From: Leptospiraceae bacterium
GTDB taxonomy: Bacteria > Spirochaetota > Leptospiria > Turneriellales > Turneriellaceae
Assembly (NCBI GenBank): GCA_016788945.1
Contig: JAEUSA010000331.1
Span: 1-23,014 of the forward strand
DNA length: 23,014 nucleotides
Reading direction: 5' to 3'
Shown: positions 1 through 8,181 of the stretch, one piece after another
How positions within the stretch are numbered: position 1 is the first letter of the stretch
Layout of the letters: every line of letters starts with the position of its first letter
Program-made: the position numbers and the translations under genes
The notes under the pieces: generated by a model
Database searches by the model: none
What the model saw: only the letters and a program-made list of their open reading frames with translations
Told to the model about the DNA's origin: nothing

Positions 1-909
1 GATTTTATTCCGCAGATTATGGATTCGATTCGCCATTTTCTGCCGTCGCGTTCTGATTTCGGCAGCGCCGTCTACCTTTTTGCCAAGGGGCTCTTCAAAA
101 AAACGCTCGCCGACTGGATTTCGGTGAATCTCGCCGACCGCATTTTTTCTGACCCGGCAATGTTCACCTCGGCAGAAACTCTATTCGGCGTCTATGCGTT
201 CGGCATACAGATCTATCTCGATTTCTCGAGTTATACCGACATGGCGATTGCCGCTGCACGCGTGATGGGTTTTAACCTCACGATCAACTTCAACCGGCCT
301 TACGTTGCACTGACTATTACCGAATTCTGGCGGCGCTGGCATATTTCACTCTCTACCTGGCTCAGGGATTACCTGTACATCAGCCTTGGCGGCAACCGCA
401 AACGGCTCTACCTCAACCTGCTGTTGACCATGCTGTTAGGCGGTCTGTGGCATGGCGCGGGGATTAACTTTGTGCTGTGGGGGGCATTGCATGGCCTCGT
501 GCTCGTCATTGAGCGTGTAACCGGTTACGCCGCCTTCTTCGCGCGCATTCCGCAGCGCACGGGTTTCTTTTATAGCTTAGGCGAAAAATTCGTCTGGTTC
601 ATCACCATTCACCTCGTGATGTTTTCCTGGATATTCTTCCGCTGCCACGATTTTGCCACCTTTGTCGCGGTCATGGACTCTTTTCGCTCGTTGACCTTTG
701 CGGCACCCAATATCGACTGGAAAATTCTCACCGCGATTTCACTTCCTTATCTCTGGCAATGGATGCCGGAGAAATTTCACTTTTTACTCCAATTCATGTT
801 CTCGTATTTTCCGGCAACGGTGCAGGCCTTCGCCGCGTATATCGCCTGCCTCGCGACGTACCGCATCTATACCGCCGAACTCAAAACCTTCATTTATTTT
901 CAGTTTTGA
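1..909 (+). CDS. MBOAT family O-acyltransferase, AlgI-like (5' end outside the window)
   Basis: The reading frame is open from the first base (DFIPQIMDSIRHF...), so the gene starts upstream and only about 302 C-terminal residues are visible. The MBOAT signature is clear: WRRWHISLSTWLRDYLYI near codons 109-126, then LGGLWHGAGINFVLWGALHG, in which the His of LWHG (codon 151) is the expected catalytic histidine and a second His follows at codon 164. Several hydrophobic segments are present, as expected for a polytopic inner-membrane enzyme. Members of this family (AlgI, DltB, PatA) move acyl groups, usually acetyl or D-alanyl, across the membrane onto exopolysaccharide, teichoic acid or peptidoglycan. 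The substrate here cannot be told because the partner genes would lie upstream. The stop codon overlaps a possible ATG (TGATG) of a short downstream ORF. Family assignment is firm, substrate unknown. Confidence 0.93.
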   Translation, partial: DFIPQIMDSIRHFLPSRSDFGSAVYLFAKGLFKKTLADWISVNLADRIFSDPAMFTSAETLFGVYAFGIQIYLDFSSYTDMAIAAARVMGFNLTINFNRPYVALTITEFWRRWHISLSTWLRDYLYISLGGNRKRLYLNLLLTMLLGGLWHGAGINFVLWGALHGLVLVIERVTGYAAFFARIPQRTGFFYSLGEKFVWFITIHLVMFSWIFFRCHDFATFVAVMDSFRSLTFAAPNIDWKILTAISLPYLWQWMPEKFHFLLQFMFSYFPATVQAFAAYIACLATYRIYTAELKTFIYFQF

Positions 910-1058
910 TGCTACGCCGGCCGCTATACCACGATGTCGTGGTGCGGGCAGCTGTTGCATACATTTCCTGCCCAACCACGGCGGTCGCGCCCGCGCCACA
1001 GGACGGGCAAAAACGCTTTGAATATTATAGAACTCCCCCTTTATGGTTCTGTGGCTGA
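909..1058 (+). CDS. Possible 49-aa translationally coupled small ORF
   Basis: An ATG overlaps the TGA of the acyltransferase gene (TGATG), and the frame stays open until a TGA at 1056-1058, which overlaps the likely GTG start (1051) of the giant membrane protein gene. This arrangement would suit termination-reinitiation coupling. The product would begin MLRRPLYHDVVV, with a weakly hydrophobic stretch ending in a Cys (AYISC), which resembles a poor lipobox. The segment contains Asp and Arg, so a genuine signal peptide is doubtful. There is no clear Shine-Dalgarno sequence. It could equally be a non-coding spacer between two operon genes, or the 5' extension of the next gene in another frame (open from 934). 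I do not recognise the product. Confidence 0.22.
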   Translation: MLRRPLYHDVVVRAAVAYISCPTTAVAPAPQDGQKRFEYYRTPPLWFCG

Positions 1059-4000
1059 AAGTAAGGACACTCATCGCACCAACCGTATTGAACACACCGG
1101 ACAGTTGACCGAAACGCTGTTGCGGTCGGGGAAAATTTCGCGCCGGGCGGCGGCACAGATTTTTGACGCACTCGGTTATCACCCTTCGGCAGAAGTAAGC
1201 AGCGCTGCCGGTAACCAGCGCGATGACTTCGTGAGTTATTTGTCGGGCGCGCTCAGCGCTTTCTTCGCCGGTGTCGGCGCGGCTTTGCGCAGCCTGATCG
1301 TCAGCAAAACCGAGGCTGCGCCCAAAACGGCAAAAGCGGCGCACAGCGCAGAGAAAACCGACGACATTATACATCCACCGATGGGCGGGGTCGATCAGCT
1401 GCTGTCGTTCGAATCGCTGGCGCAGACCTTGAAGCCATTGTTTAACGAATATGTATGGTGGTTTGTTGCGATGGTGCTCGTGATCTCGGGTTCGATCATG
1501 GGTATACGTGAAGCGTGGTTGCGCTTCGAGGGTATATTGCGACCGTTCACGATTCTTTTTGCCTTCTTTATTTATCACACGCTGTTTCTCGGTCTCGGCA
1601 TTTTTCTCTACCGCAAGAGCGTCGGCACGGGCAAAATGCTGCTCATTATCGCCGCGGCGCTGATTCCTCTGATGTTCTCGATTGCCGGCACGATATCGCG
1701 GCTCTCCTCAGAAGCCGGGGCCGCAGCAACGGGAATCTCTCTGTTATTATCGCTCGTGACGCTCATACCCCTCGCCCGCCGTCTCGCCGTTCCATACGTT
1801 TCGGCGGTTCTTTATCTGCCGGTACCCTTCGCTCTCGGGGCACTTGCCGCGTTGGGCGCTACAATTCCGTTACTGACGCCGGTCATCATTGTGGCACTGA
1901 CGGCCGCCGCGCTGTCGGCGACCGGACTTTTGCGCGGCGAAAATCCGCTCTGGCGCTTCGCGTTTGCGGTCACGGGAATTGTGATTCTGGCAATTGTATT
2001 GTTACCGCTGCCCATCGCCGCTGATGATGACCTTTCGCGCTCATTAAGGCATTTGTCGGTTATGGCAGTGCTCGGGCAGTTTGCGCTGCTCATGCGCACG
2101 CTCGATCATGGCCGTGTGCGTTTTTTTACGGCGCTCGAGATTACCGCGTATGCGATCGTGGCGATGATAGCGCTCGTTGTCTCTCAACCTCTGTCAGGCA
2201 ACCTTGGGCAAACGCAGCCATTTACATTCAGAGTTCTGACGCTGCCCCTCGCGATCGGTATTTTTTTACGCGCGGCGCGAAACCACAATGCTGCAATCCA
2301 TGCGGTCATTTTTCTCACGATGTGCCTGCTTTTGCGCCTGACGAAAATATTTTCGGGTGAATACGCCACGCAGGTATTCGCCTTCTTTATCTTTCAGCTG
2401 TTGATTCCGTTTTTCGCGCGCGGCTTTCATGAGAATAAGAAGCGTATTTTTTCTTACTGGGCGTTGATCTGTGGTATCTTGGGTTCGCTGGCACAACTGC
2501 TCTCGAATCAACCGCACATCGCCGCCGCAGCGACAGGCCTGCTCACCGCCATCAGTATTTTTCAGAGCGCACGGATGCGCGAGGTGAGCGCGACACACGA
2601 TATGCCTCCGCACGCGAACCGGAGCGCACGGATGCGCGAGGTGAGCGCGGCACACGATGTGCCTCCGCGCGCGAACCAGAGCGCACGGATAAAGCACTCA
2701 GCTTTTCATTATCTGTCACCGATTGGGCTTTTGGTTTTCATCGCACGGCTGCCGCTACCCGCAGGGCTCTTGATTCAGGCCAATGAGGTATTTTTCGCTC
2801 TCGCGGTTATTTATGCCATAGGCGGATGGATTTTTGAACGGCAAGCTCGATCGGCGGATGAGCATGACTCCGGTTATCCGTTGCACGATCTCTCACTCAT
2901 CTGCGCCGTGATCTCGGTGTTCGCAATCAACACCTACCCCGATAACGGCGCGTGGGTCTTGCCGGTCTTCGACCGCACAATCGTGGTGCGCCCTCTGCTA
3001 TGGCTCGTCACCGCATGGTTCTTTCTCCTCATGCGTTCGGTCGGCGACCGCAGTATGGTGATAAGCACCATGGCAAATCTCGCCTTGGCGTTGGGGCTTT
3101 CGCGGCTCATCAACCTGCGCGACTACGCCGAGGCGGGTATTTTTTTGGTTTCGCTCGCACTCTTATTCTACATCGCCGCAGCGCTGCTTTCTGCCGGCGG
3201 ACGAGAGACTGGCCATACAACCGCGCAAAGACACGGTCGTGTATTTTTATTCCACCTGCGGCTGCCGTTTGACGCGGGCGGCATTGCCAACATAGGACAA
3301 GGTGCGGCGGTGACGGCCCTCGCGCTGCTGGTGTTTCAATTTTTTAATGCCATGAATTGGATAGACCGGCCCGATTATTCGGCCCGGGGGCAGATACTAC
3401 TCGCCCAACTGGGTTTTCTCGTGCTGGTCGGGGCTGTTTTTCATTTCAAAGTGTTTGCGGCTTTGCGCCTGCGCGGATCACTCGCCGTGCTGTTTACTTT
3501 TGCGCTCGGCATCGGTCTCACGGCAATTATCAACCGGCTGGGCAGGCCGCTGCCGATGGATGTGGTCGGCTGGCGTTTGCTGCTGATGATGCCCTTACTG
3601 GCGCTCGTCACACTCGCGCTGAAGACATATGGCCCGCGCTACGGTGAATATCTGCAGGCGGGTAAACAAGCGCATTGGTATTTTCTCGTACCGGTCACAG
3701 GAGTTGGCGTGCTGACGCTGCTACTGTTATATGATGCTTTCGCTGTCTCGCGCGGCGATTTTGACCGCGCGTTTTATTTTGTCCCACCGACAATTTACCT
3801 TGCGCTCGCTCTCTATCCGCTGATTCTCACGCACACCGTCACGTTGCATTTTCGCCACCTGTTCTATTTGTTTCTACCGGTTTTTCTCGCAGCGCTATTT
3901 GCCGAAAAAAGTTTTTTGGGGCCGGCGCTCAGCAATGCCAACAGTGCGGCCGAATGGTTGCCGGTGCGCTACGGCGGATCCATCTCTGATCTGTGGCAAA

Positions 4001-5910
4001 ATTTTGCTTTGGCACTATCAGCCGGCGAAACCTACCTCGGATTTCGACAAAATATCGTGATAGGTTTTGCCGCCGGCGTTTCGCTGCTGGCGCTGATGGC
4101 TTTTGCCACGCGTTTCACGAACGCGATGAGTTTTGTCACGCATTCATTTTTCAGCAAGAACTCCCTCGGGGTTTCGTTTGAATCGGGTCTCTGGAGCATA
4201 GGTTATACACTGCTCATTGCGCTGATGTCTTTTCAAGTGGCGTCTGTTTCACCCGGCGTCATTTTACTCGGTGTCGCCGCGCTCTACTTGGCGGCAGGCA
4301 ATGTACGCGCTTCGGCTTTTATTCTCTTCACCGGTGGATTGCTCATTGTGCACGGCGGTGCGCACCTCGGCTCAGTCTACCCCGTATGGCCCGGGCCTGT
4401 GCTCGCGCTTGCAGCCATTGCCATGATTCTGCCGACAAAGAAAATTGCCGCCAAACTCGATTTAGCCGAAGCTTTTGTCGCTGAGACATCATTTCTCGCG
4501 GGCACGCTCTATATCATCGCCGCATTTTTTTATGCGGCGACCGAGATGCAGGGTGCGAATGCACTCTCGGCAGGGCTGAGTGTGCTGAATGCCAATGGCA
4601 GCTACGTCGCGCGCGGCGACTATTACCGTTCACCGGCGCTCGTCGCAACATTGGCAATTACCGCGCTATATTTTCGGGTCGCCTTAAACCGCATCGCCGG
4701 GCGGTCACGGGCCGCACTCGCTGCGATCGCCAGCCTGTTTCTTTCAGCGGCACTGGGCGTTGTGGCTTGGCTCGCCCTGTCGAAGGCGGGAGAGACGTTC
4801 ACCTTTCTGCAAGCCGCCCCTTTTGCCCTCGCTCTGGTGCTGGTCCACCAACTGATGGTGACGCTGCAGCTCAAAAAACTTCAGACAAAAGACGCTGAGC
4901 GTTACGCCGGTTACTTTACCGCGCGCGATGCCGTCGTTATCGTCGCCGGTATCATTCTCGTTGCACTATCCACAAACCTATTGAATCCTCTACCTTTGGC
5001 TGCGATCGTAACGCTGATCACGCTCGCGCTCTACCTCGTGCTCAACATAACGGCCGCGTTTGTATCGGCGCGCACCCGGTATGTTTACGTCGCACAGGCA
5101 ACGATTGCTGGCATTTATTTTTCGCTGCGCCCGCTGCTCAATATCAATTCTGCTCAGGTCGACGCGTTTTTTGCCTTCGGTTATGCGTTTGCACTGCTGG
5201 GTATCAGCATCTTTGCGCAACGGTTTTCGCTTACGGTAGTCTCTGAACCGACACGGCGTTTTGCTGCTATTTTGCCTGTCGTGGTAGCGCTCATTATCGA
5301 CAACTTTCGTACGTTGAATACGGCTTTCCTGTCGTTACTCTCGAGCGGTCTTTATTTTTTGCTCTCGCGCTTCGGTGAGAAAAACCTGTTCGCCGCACTC
5401 GCAGCCATCACGCTGAACGCAGCGCTGTTTTTCGTCGCGTTATCGGCGGGTTATGATTCATCAGAATTCTATGCATTTCCCGCAGGCCTGACGATCATTT
5501 TCTTTGCCAGCATCTTCAAAGATTCGCTTTCCGCAGAAAATCAGGCGCGCGTGCGCACCATCGGCGGCCTCATAGCGTACCTGCCGGCGGCAATGCATGT
5601 CACGCTGCGCTCAGGCCTCGCACAAAACCCGGCCTACTCTGTGGTTTTCGGCCTCGTATGCCTTGCCGGCATTTTTGCCGGCATGCTGTTCCGCATACGC
5701 AGTTACCTGTTTCTCGGCGTGCTGTTTTTTACACTCAATATTATTGCCAACCTCGTACAGGAAGGTTTGCAAAACCAGTTTGTCGGGTTTGTGCTGCTGA
5801 CGCTGACCGGTTTGTTGCTGATTACCATCCTCATTATTTATAACCTCAGGAAAGAGAATATTCACAGCATACTGCGCTCGCTGAGCGAACGTTTTGCCCG
5901 CTGGCGTTAG
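1051..5910 (+). CDS. Giant polytopic membrane protein of unknown function (~1,619 aa)
   Basis: This is an unrecognised integral membrane protein. After a soluble N-terminal segment of roughly 110 residues (with a short motif, LLRSGKISRRAAAQIFDAL, reminiscent of the N-terminus of DUF2157-type membrane proteins), nearly the whole chain is a succession of hydrophobic helices, likely several dozen. It ends in a short basic tail (LSERFARWR). No catalytic motif is visible. The frame is open from ATG 934, but that N-terminus (PAQPRRSRPRHRTG) looks non-coding. GTG 1051 (MAESKDTHRTNRIEH) is preferred, and TTG 1018 is another option. None has a strong ribosome binding site. A 57-bp tandem duplication (2566-2691) adds charged residues to one loop. 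The stop is 2 bases before the nnr ATG, so the two are probably co-transcribed. It could be a transporter, a scaffold or an envelope-polymer factor; I cannot choose. Confidence 0.85.
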   Translation: MAESKDTHRTNRIEHTGQLTETLLRSGKISRRAAAQIFDALGYHPSAEVSSAAGNQRDDFVSYLSGALSAFFAGVGAALRSLIVSKTEAAPKTAKAAHSAEKTDDIIHPPMGGVDQLLSFESLAQTLKPLFNEYVWWFVAMVLVISGSIMGIREAWLRFEGILRPFTILFAFFIYHTLFLGLGIFLYRKSVGTGKMLLIIAAALIPLMFSIAGTISRLSSEAGAAATGISLLLSLVTLIPLARRLAVPYVSAVLYLPVPFALGALAALGATIPLLTPVIIVALTAAALSATGLLRGENPLWRFAFAVTGIVILAIVLLPLPIAADDDLSRSLRHLSVMAVLGQFALLMRTLDHGRVRFFTALEITAYAIVAMIALVVSQPLSGNLGQTQPFTFRVLTLPLAIGIFLRAARNHNAAIHAVIFLTMCLLLRLTKIFSGEYATQVFAFFIFQLLIPFFARGFHENKKRIFSYWALICGILGSLAQLLSNQPHIAAAATGLLTAISIFQSARMREVSATHDMPPHANRSARMREVSAAHDVPPRANQSARIKHSAFHYLSPIGLLVFIARLPLPAGLLIQANEVFFALAVIYAIGGWIFERQARSADEHDSGYPLHDLSLICAVISVFAINTYPDNGAWVLPVFDRTIVVRPLLWLVTAWFFLLMRSVGDRSMVISTMANLALALGLSRLINLRDYAEAGIFLVSLALLFYIAAALLSAGGRETGHTTAQRHGRVFLFHLRLPFDAGGIANIGQGAAVTALALLVFQFFNAMNWIDRPDYSARGQILLAQLGFLVLVGAVFHFKVFAALRLRGSLAVLFTFALGIGLTAIINRLGRPLPMDVVGWRLLLMMPLLALVTLALKTYGPRYGEYLQAGKQAHWYFLVPVTGVGVLTLLLLYDAFAVSRGDFDRAFYFVPPTIYLALALYPLILTHTVTLHFRHLFYLFLPVFLAALFAEKSFLGPALSNANSAAEWLPVRYGGSISDLWQNFALALSAGETYLGFRQNIVIGFAAGVSLLALMAFATRFTNAMSFVTHSFFSKNSLGVSFESGLWSIGYTLLIALMSFQVASVSPGVILLGVAALYLAAGNVRASAFILFTGGLLIVHGGAHLGSVYPVWPGPVLALAAIAMILPTKKIAAKLDLAEAFVAETSFLAGTLYIIAAFFYAATEMQGANALSAGLSVLNANGSYVARGDYYRSPALVATLAITALYFRVALNRIAGRSRAALAAIASLFLSAALGVVAWLALSKAGETFTFLQAAPFALALVLVHQLMVTLQLKKLQTKDAERYAGYFTARDAVVIVAGIILVALSTNLLNPLPLAAIVTLITLALYLVLNITAAFVSARTRYVYVAQATIAGIYFSLRPLLNINSAQVDAFFAFGYAFALLGISIFAQRFSLTVVSEPTRRFAAILPVVVALIIDNFRTLNTAFLSLLSSGLYFLLSRFGEKNLFAALAAITLNAALFFVALSAGYDSSEFYAFPAGLTIIFFASIFKDSLSAENQARVRTIGGLIAYLPAAMHVTLRSGLAQNPAYSVVFGLVCLAGIFAGMLFRIRSYLFLGVLFFTLNIIANLVQEGLQNQFVGFVLLTLTGLLLITILIIYNLRKENIHSILRSLSERFARWR
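2566..2691 (+). repeat. 57-bp in-frame tandem repeat (2 copies plus partial third)
   Basis: Unit 1 is 2566-2622, unit 2 is 2623-2679, and a truncated third unit begins at 2680 (about 11 bases identical). Units 1 and 2 differ at 4 of 57 positions, all A/G transitions. The length is a multiple of three, and the repeat is read as a 19-residue peptide starting SARMREVSA and ending near PPHAN/PPRAN, polar and charged within an otherwise very hydrophobic protein. It falls between two predicted membrane helices, so the duplication would lengthen a loop. Each unit starts with a small hairpin (GCGCA-CGGA-TGCGC). The base composition and peptide differ from the surrounding gene, as expected if a repeat element has been inserted. 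Confidence 0.92.
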
Positions 5911-5912
5911 CA

Positions 5913-7460
5913 ATGCAACCCGTACTCTCCCGCGCACAAATTCGCCGTTACGACGAACTCGCCATAGAAGCTGGTACACCGGGGCTCGAGCTCATGGAAC
6001 GCGCGGGGACAGGTGCCGCCGCGCACATTCGCCATATTATTTCCAGTCTGGCAAATTCAAATCCGCCGAAGATTCTGATTTTCTGCGGCGCAGGCAACAA
6101 TGGCGGTGACGGATTCGTCGTCGCCCGCGAACTTCGTCAGTCGTTTGCCGTCAAAGTCTATATTGCCGGTGAAGCAGGTCAGCTTCGCGGCGATGCCAAA
6201 ATTCAATATGACCGGCTGACCAATACAGGTTTTGAATGTGTGGTGATGAACGACGTTGAAAAAATTCCACGGGACGCAATTGCCGAGGCCGATGTGATTA
6301 TTGATGCGCTGTTCGGCACCGGTCTGGCGCGCCCGACGTCGGGATTCATTGCCGAAACAATTGTAGCGCTCAATGCCGCGCATGCTCTAAGAGTTTCTCT
6401 CGATCTGCCTTCAGGGCTCGATGCCGACACAGGGCAACCGTTAGGTGCAACAGTCGCGGCGCATCACACCGTTACCTTCGCCCATTTTAAACCCGGCCTG
6501 CTCACGCCTCGCGGCCGCGAATTTGCCGGAACATTGCACCGGGTAGAACTGATGAACGATGATAGCCACATTCTTAAACAAACCGGCGTTACGGCTCGCG
6601 TTCTGGATGCTGAATTTATGCGCGCGTCTCTGCCGCGACGCGGTGCAACAACCTACAAGCACCGCGCTGGTGACATACTCGTCATCGCTGGCTCACGACT
6701 GAAAACCGGTGCAGCAAAACTTGCGGCTGAGGCGGCTTTGCGCTCTGGCGCCGGATTATCGACCATTCTCACCTGGAGCGACGCCGTGCCGGCACTCTCG
6801 GCATGGACGCGCGAAGTCATGCTCTTAGAAATTTCTGTCGGCGCTCTCGCAGAAACAGTAGCGCAGGCATTGCTGAAACGTTCGGCCGTCGTGATGGGCC
6901 CGGGCCTTGGCCTAAATCAGGATGCCGAGGCACTGGTGCATGAAGTCGTCACTACGGCAGGCATCCCGGTTGTTTTGGACGCCGACGCGCTTACTATTCT
7001 TGCGCGCCTGCCCGCCGGCAAAAAAGCGCTCAACGACAGATTCATACTCACCCCGCACTCCGGCGAATTGGCACGTCTGCTGAGCACCGATACGGCAGCC
7101 ATCGAAGCCGACCGCTATGCGCACGCACGGCGTGCAGCAAAGGAATGGGGATGCACGGTTGTACTCAAGGGCGCACACACACTCATCGCCACACCCGATG
7201 GCGAAGTTCTGGTCTCTCCCTTTATCAATCCAGTGCTCGCAACGGCCGGCTCTGGTGACGTGCTTTCGGGCATCATCGCCGCACTGAGCGCTCACCTACC
7301 CGCGCGCGATGCGGCGGCCGCAGGCGTGATGCTCCATGCCGAAGCCGCCGAAATCTGGTGCAATGCTATGCGTGCTGATCGAGGTATGCTGGCGCGGGAT
7401 ATTCTCGAAACTTTGCCCCAAACGTATGTGCAGGTCAGTTTGAACGCCAAAAGAACTTGA
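5913..7460 (+). CDS. nnr: Bifunctional NAD(P)H-hydrate epimerase / ADP-dependent dehydratase
   Basis: This enzyme repairs hydrated NADH and NADPH: the N-terminal domain epimerises R- and S-NAD(P)HX, and the C-terminal domain dehydrates S-NAD(P)HX at the expense of ADP. At 515 aa it has the usual length for the fused form. The YjeF_N domain (about 1-215) shows CGAGNNGGDGFV (58-69), DALFGTGL (131-138) and LPSGLDADTG (165-174). The ribokinase-like YjeF_C domain (about 230-510) shows GPGLG (329-333), LDADAL (355-360), TPHSGE (380-385) and the nucleotide/catalytic motif TAGSGDVLSG (444-453, with D449). All key motifs are intact. The ATG lies 2 bases after the stop of the giant membrane protein gene, without a clear Shine-Dalgarno sequence, which suggests translational coupling. 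The 3' end overlaps a short direct repeat ahead of the toxin-antitoxin pair. Confidence 0.97.
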   Translation: MQPVLSRAQIRRYDELAIEAGTPGLELMERAGTGAAAHIRHIISSLANSNPPKILIFCGAGNNGGDGFVVARELRQSFAVKVYIAGEAGQLRGDAKIQYDRLTNTGFECVVMNDVEKIPRDAIAEADVIIDALFGTGLARPTSGFIAETIVALNAAHALRVSLDLPSGLDADTGQPLGATVAAHHTVTFAHFKPGLLTPRGREFAGTLHRVELMNDDSHILKQTGVTARVLDAEFMRASLPRRGATTYKHRAGDILVIAGSRLKTGAAKLAAEAALRSGAGLSTILTWSDAVPALSAWTREVMLLEISVGALAETVAQALLKRSAVVMGPGLGLNQDAEALVHEVVTTAGIPVVLDADALTILARLPAGKKALNDRFILTPHSGELARLLSTDTAAIEADRYAHARRAAKEWGCTVVLKGAHTLIATPDGEVLVSPFINPVLATAGSGDVLSGIIAALSAHLPARDAAAAGVMLHAEAAEIWCNAMRADRGMLARDILETLPQTYVQVSLNAKRT

Positions 7461-7474
7461 CAACTTGACAACTT
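7454..7474 (+). promoter_or_regulatory. Direct repeat AACTTGAC upstream of the antitoxin gene (candidate operator)
   Basis: AACTTGAC occurs twice in direct tandem (7454-7461 and 7462-7469), followed by a partial third copy (AACTT, 7470-7474). This places two TTGACA boxes (7457-7462 and 7465-7470) next to each other and overlaps the nnr stop codon. A TAATAT lies at 7475-7480, but the spacings to the two TTGACA boxes (12 and 4 bases) do not fit a sigma-70 promoter. Phd/YefM antitoxins commonly bind their own promoter region, so the array may be an operator; that role is inference. Confidence 0.35.
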
Positions 7475-7491
7475 TAATATGAAAAGATGTC

Positions 7492-7746
7492 ATGGAAAGT
7501 ATGCTCATGGTGGCAGATTTTAAAGCGCAGTTTTCCGACGTGCTCGACAGAGTACGCAGCGGCGAAGAGGTTGTGCTCGGTTTCGGCCGTAAGCGCGAAA
7601 AAATTGCCGTGCTGGTCCCCTACGACAAATACCGTAAAGCCATGGCTAAAGGGAAAAATCGGCGTTCTGGGTCGCTTGCCGGGCGTGGCGAAGTCATCTT
7701 TACCGAAAACTTCAAGTTTACCACCGAGGAATTTCTGAATCTGTGA
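7492..7746 (+). CDS. Type II toxin-antitoxin system antitoxin, Phd/YefM family
   Basis: An 84-aa protein with the compact Phd/YefM N-terminal DNA-binding fold: MVADFKAQFSDVLDRVRSGEEVVLGFGRKREKIAVLVPYDKY matches the family pattern in which a small domain dimerises and binds the operon promoter. The C-terminal tail (VIFTENFKFTTEEFL) is the kind of acidic/aromatic extension that wraps around and inhibits the partner toxin. A GAAAAG 5 bases before the ATG may serve as ribosome binding site; in-frame ATGs at 7501 and 7507 are alternatives. The gene overlaps the toxin start by four bases (GTGA), the standard order of antitoxin first and toxin second. It is probably autoregulated, alone and together with the toxin. 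Confidence 0.9.
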   Translation: MESMLMVADFKAQFSDVLDRVRSGEEVVLGFGRKREKIAVLVPYDKYRKAMAKGKNRRSGSLAGRGEVIFTENFKFTTEEFLNL

Positions 7747-8141
7747 GGCTGTTGCTCGACACGCATGCATTAATCTGGTTTCTCGTAGATCCCAAACGAA
7801 TTCCGCAGAAAACACTGCGACTGATGGAGAAATCGGAAACCGCGGTGTGGTTTTCGACGATCAGCCTTTGGGAAATTTCACTGAAATTCTCCCTCGGTAA
7901 ATTGCGGTTGAAAAATATTTCACCCGAAATACTTCTCCACGAAGCAAAAGAACAGGGGTTCAATCTCATCACTGTCAGCGAAGCGGATGCACTCGGTTTC
8001 CGCAACATACCGCCGCACTTGCATACCGATCCCTTTGACCGCATGCTGATTTGGCAGGCCATCGGCCGGGATCTCACGTTGGTGAGCGGCGAACCCGGGC
8101 TCGATGAATATCGTCGTCTTGGCCTTGCCTGGTTGTGGTAA
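7743..8141 (+). CDS. PIN-domain toxin, VapC-like ribonuclease
   Basis: A 132-aa single-domain PIN protein, the toxin partner of the Phd-like antitoxin. PIN toxins are Mg2+-dependent endoribonucleases that often cut tRNA or rRNA and halt growth. Acidic residues are visible in the expected order: D6 in LLLDTHALIWFL, E44 in SLWEIS, and D96/D99 in HTDPFDRMLIWQA. The fourth position, usually Asp in a T/S-x-D motif near the C-terminus, is E117 here (VSGEPGLDEY), a conservative change that leaves activity plausible. The chain ends AWLW, close to the usual family terminus. The GTG start overlaps the antitoxin stop, with GAGGA at 7726-7730 as a ribosome binding site 12 bases upstream. The PhdYeFM/VapC pairing is common in mobile and chromosomal TA loci. 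Confidence 0.92.
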   Translation: MRLLLDTHALIWFLVDPKRIPQKTLRLMEKSETAVWFSTISLWEISLKFSLGKLRLKNISPEILLHEAKEQGFNLITVSEADALGFRNIPPHLHTDPFDRMLIWQAIGRDLTLVSGEPGLDEYRRLGLAWLW

Positions 8142-8156
8142 AAAGTGATTTTCTGC

Positions 8157-8179
8157 GCCATGTCGCAGGCCGGCATGGC
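8157..8179 (+). promoter_or_regulatory. Inverted repeat GCCATG-N11-CATGGC just before the macroglobulin start
   Basis: A perfect 6-bp inverted repeat (8157-8162 and 8174-8179) fills most of the 40-base gap between the toxin gene and the alpha-2-macroglobulin ATG at 8182. The only purine-rich stretch resembling a ribosome binding site (CAGG) lies in its loop. A short hairpin here might modulate initiation, but a 6-bp match can arise by chance and there is no T-run to make it a terminator. Confidence 0.2.
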
Positions 8180-8181
8180 CG

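Noticed and set aside
784..1578. Minus-strand open frame of 264 codons
   Set aside because: It spans the end of the acyltransferase gene, the spacer and the start of the giant membrane protein gene in antisense. Both plus-strand frames are better supported.
7457..7480. Sigma-70 promoter for the toxin-antitoxin pair from TTGACA and TAATAT
   Set aside because: Spacings of 12 and 4 bases do not fit a working promoter; it is kept only as a candidate operator repeat.
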